From NCBI GenBank assembly GCA_039917655.1, contig JBDSJC010000267.1, positions 1-8,915 on the forward strand: DNA of 8,915 nt, in the 5' to 3' direction. Source of the DNA: PNKC01 sp039917655. Lineage in GTDB: Bacteria > Chloroflexota > Dehalococcoidia > Tepidiformales > Tepidiformaceae. A program made the position numbers and the translations under genes. The notes beneath the pieces are model-generated. The model saw only the letters and a list, made by a program, of their open reading frames with translations, was not told the origin of the DNA and did no database searches. Positions 5,426 to 8,915 of the stretch are shown here, piece by piece. The first letter of the stretch is position 1; every line of letters starts with the position of its first letter.

Positions 5426-6121
5426 ATGCGTTTCGCGATTGCAGAATCAGACCCGGTCACGGCTGACGTGTTGGCCTTCTCCGCCCAACGGCGAGGGCAT
5501 CAGACAGTCGTGTTGGCATCGGCCGGGCGTCTCTTCGACCGCCTGCCGTTCGAGCCGGCGGTGATCATCCTTTCAGCGGAGGGCGCGCCAACCGCCACGG
5601 TTGCCTTTGTGACGAAGGTCCGCCAGCAGTTCCCGGAGGCCGCGCTGTACGTCACGGTGGAGAAGCCCAAAGAGCCGTTGCCGAGCCGCATCCTGGAGGC
5701 AGGCGCGAGCGACGTGATCCGCTCTCCGTACAACCCGAACGAACTCATTCTGCGCGCCGAGAGCTGGCTTGCGAGCCGCGGCGTGACGGCTGCGAACACC
5801 GACAGTCTCACGCTCTCGGACCTACAGATCGCTCTCGACCGGCATACGGCGACCAAAAACGGCAAAGTGCTCGTCCTCACAAAGCTGGAACTCCGCCTGC
5901 TCTACTGCCTTTGCGACCACTTTCCACATCTCGCGCCGCTGGAGAGGCTGCTCACCTTCGGTTGGGATACGCTGGGCGACCCTGATGCGGCGCTGATAAA
6001 GACGCACATTTCGCACATCCGAAAGAAGCTTCGAGACGCGGGCGGCGAGGATTTCGAGATCATCTCCCGTCAAACGGTTGGATACGTTCTACAGCTCAAA
6101 CCTGATACTGCGGCGCGGTAA
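5426..6121 (+). CDS. atypical OmpR-type regulator lacking the phospho-acceptor Asp and Lys
   Basis: This 231-residue protein starts at ATG 5426, 7 nt after AAGGAG (5413-5418), and 54 bp after the canonical regulator. It has the same architecture and clear similarity to that protein, especially at the C-terminus: KTHISHIRKKLRDAGGEDF here against KGHVSSIRRKIRDAGGQEDL there. In the receiver (1-118), Asp9 remains of the acidic pocket (AESDP). The acceptor position after FEPAVIIL is Ser50 with Ala51 next. The conserved Lys is Ser100 in RSPYNPNEL, although the surrounding Pro-x-x-Pro-x-Glu-Leu pattern is kept. The winged helix (about 128-226) looks intact and ends in TVGYVLQL. It is probably a phosphorylation-independent paralogue produced by tandem duplication, perhaps a heterodimer partner or competitor of its neighbour (inference). 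Confidence 0.92.
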   Translation: MRFAIAESDPVTADVLAFSAQRRGHQTVVLASAGRLFDRLPFEPAVIILSAEGAPTATVAFVTKVRQQFPEAALYVTVEKPKEPLPSRILEAGASDVIRSPYNPNELILRAESWLASRGVTAANTDSLTLSDLQIALDRHTATKNGKVLVLTKLELRLLYCLCDHFPHLAPLERLLTFGWDTLGDPDAALIKTHISHIRKKLRDAGGEDFEIISRQTVGYVLQLKPDTAAR

Positions 6122-6136
6122 GACACCCCGGTCCGG

Positions 6137-6160
6137 CCAAAGGTGCGGGGGTTCCCCCTA
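6137..6160 (+). promoter_or_regulatory. candidate regulator-binding element, copy B, upstream of the second CxxC gene
   Basis: It begins CCAAAGGTGCGGGGG and continues TTCCCCC, matching the element at 1631-1654 at about 17 of 24 ungapped positions. The centre is the perfect inverted repeat GGGGG-TT-CCCCC (6147-6158). It lies 16 nt after the stop of the atypical regulator and 62 to 125 nt before the candidate starts of the next gene. The GC-rich arms could suggest a terminator, but no T-run follows, and the match to copy A in a promoter position favours a protein-binding site. Confidence 0.4.
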
Positions 6161-6285
6161 TCGCCAGTCCCGCGTTTGGAGCAGACTCTTCTGGAACGAA
6201 AGGGTAATGCTGCTACGCCAAAATGCCATGGATGCAAAGCGACCGATCGTGCATGATGTCTAGGAAATTCAGGAAGAAGCTGGTC

Positions 6286-6519
6286 ATGATGCACCGCCTT
6301 CTGCGGAGAATCTGCCAGGCGATAGCGCCTCGCGTTTGTGATGATTGCGAGGGCGGGAGCGGCATGGTGTTCAACGCCCAGATTGGCGCCGTCCTGCGCT
6401 GCGCGAGTTGCGCCGGGACCGGAGTGGCCTCGGCATCCGCAGCCAAATCCGAGCGGCGGGTTGCCGAAGCACTTACGGCCCCCGAAACAGCGCGGAAGAC
6501 TCCACGCTCGGCAGCGTGA
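6286..6519 (+). CDS. small Cys-rich protein with CxxC/CxxC (DnaJ-like half zinc finger)
   Basis: From ATG 6286 this is 77 residues. ATGs at 6253 and 6223 are in frame and would add 11 or 21 residues. The 6286 start is chosen because AGGAAG (6271-6276) lies about 9 nt upstream, but the choice is uncertain. A basic N-terminal helix (MMHRLLRRICQAIAPR) precedes Cys18, Cys21, Cys39 and Cys42 in CDDCEGGSG and CASCAGTG. The second motif fits the DnaJ CxxCxGxG consensus exactly and the first has one extra Gly, so one zinc site is likely. The tail (49-77) is Ala-rich, polar and probably disordered. It lies at the end of the regulator block with the same four-Cys logic as the protein at 1010-1543. The TGA is one base from the stop of the convergent coiled-coil gene. 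Confidence 0.65.
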   Translation: MMHRLLRRICQAIAPRVCDDCEGGSGMVFNAQIGAVLRCASCAGTGVASASAAKSERRVAEALTAPETARKTPRSAA

Positions 6520-6520
6520 T

Positions 6521-6997
6521 CTAGCCCAATCGCGCTCCGCCGTTCATCACGGCCCAGGCCTGCCTCTTTTGATACCCCTGACCTGCGACCCGTTGGGGCG
6601 CTTCGCGTCCCTGTCCGAGTCGCGGTCGAAGATCTTCGGTCGCAGTGGGAGTGAGCATGGATTGGATTTGCATTTGGAAGCTGGACAAGAGCCGCCGCAG
6701 TTCAGCACGTTCGACGTATTCGCGTTCGAGTTCACGCTGAAGAGCGGTCACCTGGCTTGAGAGGATATCCCGGCTTGAACGCGTTTCGGAAAGCAATTCG
6801 CGTGTGTGCCGCAATTCCAGATCGAGCCGCTGGACCGCTTTCTCAGCCTCTGCGAGACCTCTGGAGAGCGCGAAGATGCGGTCGCCAGCTTTCCTGAGAA
6901 GCTCAGACTCGCGTGCCGTCAACGAGGCAAAGCCGTTCTGCTGTGCGGATTGCTGATGCGTGGGAGGGTTAGTCATTGCAGCGTTCTCACCCGGCAT
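6521..6997 (-). CDS. coiled-coil protein of unknown function
   Basis: The protein has 158 residues from ATG 6997, preceded by AGAGG about 8 nt upstream. A second ATG at 6976 would remove seven residues. A polar Gln/Pro/Asn-rich N-terminus (1-24) leads to a long charged helix (about 27-116) with heptad-like Leu, Ile and Val spacing and many Glu/Arg pairs, for example LSSQVTALQRELEREYVERAELRRLL. This suggests a dimeric coiled coil. The last 40 residues are basic and Gly-rich without clear structure. There is no signal peptide or membrane helix, so it is probably cytoplasmic. It follows the cohesin-like membrane protein on the same strand after 60 bp, and the two are likely co-transcribed. It could bind that protein's cytoplasmic tail, which is inference. 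No family is recognised. Confidence 0.7.
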   Translation of the reverse strand: MPGENAAMTNPPTHQQSAQQNGFASLTARESELLRKAGDRIFALSRGLAEAEKAVQRLDLELRHTRELLSETRSSRDILSSQVTALQRELEREYVERAELRRLLSSFQMQIQSMLTPTATEDLRPRLGQGREAPQRVAGQGYQKRQAWAVMNGGARLG

Positions 6998-7057
6998 GCG
7001 AATGCCTCTAATGCAGCATACGACGGCGCATTGCCAAACGGGAGGCTGTGTAGTGGT

Positions 7058-7999
7058 TCAATCGCCAGCCTTCCCGATCTGCTTGGCCCTGCGTCCAGGG
7101 TTGTTCGCGAACGCCGTAGCAACATCATGCACAAGCTCGTCGTCCTCGGATCGTCCAACGACCCGTCCGAACGCTTCGACGCGGCTCAAGTATTCGCCGA
7201 ATTCCTCAGCGATCGCGGAGGCGTCCGCCTCTAAAATGTTGGCGCCTACCACCGGCGAGGGCTCACGACTCGAGGACCATCGCCAACTCCTTCGTACAAC
7301 CGAGACCAACAGAGCGCTGCCACCGACGAGCACGATAGCGAGGATGATGAACACTGCCATGCCCGCCGCGACGCTGCCGCCCGTCCCCTGCGAACTGCTG
7401 GCTGGCCCAACGATGTTGCCCGAACCGGCAGTGCCCGGCCCGCGCGCCCCGGCAACCGTCCCGATTGCGGGCGTCGGCGCGCCTACCGAACCGCGAGGCT
7501 GAAGGCGGCCCGACGAAACTGTGGGGTCAGGAATCGGTACCCCGCCGTCAAGGAGCAGGACGTGTGAGAGATCGATCACGGCCTCGCCGGTCGCCCTACT
7601 GCTGAGGATAAGCGTCGCAAGGTGGCACGAGCTTCCGGCGGGGCACGAGCCAGTCGCGTGGAGCCCAGAGAGCGATAACTGACCCGGCGCAGAAGCCGGG
7701 GAGCCGGTTTCTGCTGCGATCCACGAGGGGTCGAGCTTCACATCGGTCACCGTAATGAGTTGCGGGTCGAAGGACAGAGTAAGTGCGAACTCGTCGAGCG
7801 CGTGAGCCGGGTCCAACCGCACGACGAGGTCGACTGGTGTCCGTTCGCCGGGGGCGAGGGTGGCGTTCCCTATGAAAACCGTGGTGCGGGCCTCAGCTGG
7901 TTGCGCCCCGGCTGAATCGCTGAGGCTGAGAAGGGGGACGGCCGCCAGCGTTAGCCAGAGCCCGAGCCAATGCCGCCGGAGCGATTTCTTTTCGGGCAC
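7058..7999 (-). CDS. membrane-anchored cohesin-like surface protein
   Basis: Read from GTG 7999 this is 313 residues. The start is chosen because AAGGAG (minus strand, 8007-8012) lies 7 nt upstream and the signal peptide begins immediately. A start at 8086 would add 29 residues without such support. Residues 1-32 form a signal peptide: KKSLRRH, a hydrophobic core, then SAGAQ near cleavage. Residues about 38-166 resemble a cohesin-type β-sandwich: VFIGNATLAPGERTPVDLVV, FALTLSFDPQLITVTDVKL, then LATLILSSRATGEAVIDLS. One Cys pair (119, 125) could form a disulphide. A Gly/Ser/Pro/Ala linker (167-210), a membrane helix (212-236), a basic stop-transfer RRSWR and a 75-residue acidic cytoplasmic tail follow. 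Cohesin-like modules bind dockerins or act as adhesion domains, but no dockerin is visible here. Confidence 0.82.
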   Translation of the reverse strand: MPEKKSLRRHWLGLWLTLAAVPLLSLSDSAGAQPAEARTTVFIGNATLAPGERTPVDLVVRLDPAHALDEFALTLSFDPQLITVTDVKLDPSWIAAETGSPASAPGQLSLSGLHATGSCPAGSSCHLATLILSSRATGEAVIDLSHVLLLDGGVPIPDPTVSSGRLQPRGSVGAPTPAIGTVAGARGPGTAGSGNIVGPASSSQGTGGSVAAGMAVFIILAIVLVGGSALLVSVVRRSWRWSSSREPSPVVGANILEADASAIAEEFGEYLSRVEAFGRVVGRSEDDELVHDVATAFANNPGRRAKQIGKAGD

Positions 8000-8006
8000 G
8001 CCAGGT

Positions 8007-8012
8007 CTCCTT
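8007..8012 (-). promoter_or_regulatory. Shine-Dalgarno AAGGAG for the GTG start at 7999
   Basis: On the minus strand GGAAGGAG is followed by ACCTGGC and then GTG, giving 7-nt spacing. The signal peptide starts directly at this GTG, which decides it over the in-frame upstream start at 8086. Confidence 0.65.
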
Positions 8013-8181
8013 CCTTCAACTTCATGTATCCCGCAAAGGGTGCGTCTCGGCGTGACGCTAGCGCAACCCTGTGCACGTACGGCCACTCAACGGAGCGTTT
8101 ACCGAGGAAGCGCAAACTCGCACAGTGACCACTCGCCCTCGCCCCCTCTCGTCTGCACAGGCAGTAGCCCAAACTGCGGGA

Positions 8182-8915
8182 ATGGCGCCTTCCCACCTCT
8201 CCATCGGCAATGTGCCGATATTCGATGGGACGTCAGCCGAGGCCGCGGATGCCTGTCTGGCGATGATCGCCAGCCGCCAGGGAGGCCGGGTAGCGACGGC
8301 GAACCTCGATTTCCTGGCCCTCGCGGGGCGGGACCCGGAACTCGCCGACAATCTTCGCTGCTCTTCGCTGGTAGTCGCCGATGGCATGCCCGTCGTGTGG
8401 CTCGCGAAGCTGAAGGGTGCGCAGCGAATCCAACGCACGGCCGGGGTGGACCTGGTGCGAGCGATCTGCGGGCAGGCCGAACGGCTCCAGGGTCTCAGGC
8501 TTGCGATGTACGGTTCGTCACCCGAGGTCGCAGCCGCGGCGGGCCGCTACCTTCAATCGCTATCGCCAGCGGTGCAGGTCGTGGCCTCGATTAGCCCACC
8601 CTTCCGGGAGCTGACAGCCGACGAACTTGACGCACACGGCGGAGAGCTCGCCGAAGCCAGTCCGGGCCTCGTCCTCGTCGCGATGGGCTGTCCCGCACAG
8701 GAACGCTTGATTGCGCGCTGGCACAGCCTCGCTCCCAGTGCCCTCTGGGTCGGCGTCGGCGGTACGTTCGACTTCTTCGCGGGTGAGCGAAAGCGGGCGC
8801 CACGGGTATTCCAGGCCACGGGGAGCGAGTGGGTTGTGCGCATGGCTCAAGACCCGCGCCGGCTGGGCCGGCGGTACCTGGGCCGCGACATCCCCGCGCT
8901 CCTTCGGATCGCACC
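8182..8915 (+). CDS. WecG/TagA/CpsF-family glycosyltransferase, 3' end beyond the window
   Basis: The frame is open to the window edge and gives 244 residues from ATG 8182, close to full length for this family. An in-frame GTG at 8125 would add 19 residues; neither start has a well-placed Shine-Dalgarno sequence. Family motifs appear in order: ATANLDFLALA (38-48), VADGMPVVWLAK (65-76) with Asp67 at the catalytic-base position known in TagA, RTAGVDL (85-91), VAMGCPAQE (167-175) with the conserved Gln173, GVGGTFDFFAGERKRAP (191-207), and the C-terminal GSEWVVRMAQDPRRLGRRYL (214-233) that forms the membrane-associating appendage. GT26 enzymes transfer ManNAc, glucose or related sugars from UDP-sugars to lipid-linked intermediates at the inner membrane, in teichoic acid, enterobacterial common antigen or exopolysaccharide synthesis. 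The exact substrate cannot be read here. It is divergent from the cohesin-like gene. Confidence 0.93.
   Translation, partial: MAPSHLSIGNVPIFDGTSAEAADACLAMIASRQGGRVATANLDFLALAGRDPELADNLRCSSLVVADGMPVVWLAKLKGAQRIQRTAGVDLVRAICGQAERLQGLRLAMYGSSPEVAAAAGRYLQSLSPAVQVVASISPPFRELTADELDAHGGELAEASPGLVLVAMGCPAQERLIARWHSLAPSALWVGVGGTFDFFAGERKRAPRVFQATGSEWVVRMAQDPRRLGRRYLGRDIPALLRIA

Noticed and set aside
6147..6158. GGGGG-TT-CCCCC as an intrinsic terminator after the atypical regulator
   Set aside because: The two-base loop is too tight and no T-run follows. The match to 1631-1654 favours a protein-binding element.
6234..6242. ATGCAAAGC, resembling the conserved core of c-di-GMP (GEMM) riboswitches
   Set aside because: The surrounding stems, the upstream AGGGCAAACC-like arm with a tetraloop stem and the downstream second helix are not present. 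A short match alone is not sufficient.
6207..6263. 18-codon open frame (MLLRQNAMDAKRPIVHDV) as a leader peptide before the second CxxC gene
   Set aside because: The AAAGGG is only two or three bases from the ATG, and no attenuator structure or run of regulatory codons is visible.
6960..7502. 180-residue plus-strand open frame opposite the cohesin-like gene
   Set aside because: It is the antisense of the tail, membrane helix and linker of a well-supported protein and is rich in Pro, Ala and Thr, as expected for a shadow.
7860..8594. 244-residue plus-strand open frame across the cohesin-like start and glycosyltransferase
   Set aside because: It runs out of frame with the WecG/TagA/CpsF motifs and antisense to the signal-peptide region. 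Its composition is that of a GC-rich shadow.

Overview
The window is about 8.9 kb of GC-rich bacterial DNA with Shine-Dalgarno-led genes and frequent GTG, TTG and possibly CTG starts. The organism cannot be named from the sequence. A Chloroflexota-like bacterium would fit the cohesin-type surface protein, the many stand-alone signalling regulators and the Cys-rich finger motifs, but this is a low-confidence inference. I see no tRNA, rRNA, CRISPR array, transposase or convincing intrinsic terminator.

Layout. Positions 1-269 hold the C-terminal end of an unrecognised protein. A five-helix membrane protein (329-859, minus) converges on it. A small CxxC/CxxC protein follows (1010-1543, plus), apparently starting at CTG. 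Then comes a dense signalling block: a minimal, sensor-less histidine-kinase-like protein (1699-2325, plus); a winged-helix protein with no receiver (2322-2744, minus); a degenerate receiver plus winged helix (2880-3620, minus); a 441-bp divergent intergenic region; a degenerate receiver plus LuxR-type HTH (4062-4667, plus); one canonical OmpR-type response regulator (4679-5371, plus); and its paralogue that has lost the phospho-acceptor (5426-6121, plus). A second small CxxC/CxxC protein (about 6286-6519, plus) closes the block.

The right-hand part has a minus-strand gene pair: a membrane-anchored cohesin-like protein (7058-7999), then a coiled-coil protein (6521-6997). Divergent from it is a WecG/TagA/CpsF glycosyltransferase (8182 to the edge), which points to surface polysaccharide synthesis.

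How it may work together (inference). Six signalling proteins in about 4.4 kb comprise only one receiver with a complete phosphorylation site and one kinase whose ATP-binding G1 box is degraded. Most of the regulators therefore probably act without phosphorylation, through dimerisation, ligand or protein binding, or promoter competition. A similar element of about 24 bp lies upstream of both the kinase-like gene (1631-1654) and the second finger-protein gene (6137-6160), so the two ends of the block may share a regulator. The neighbouring surface-protein and glycosyltransferase genes are plausible but unproven targets.
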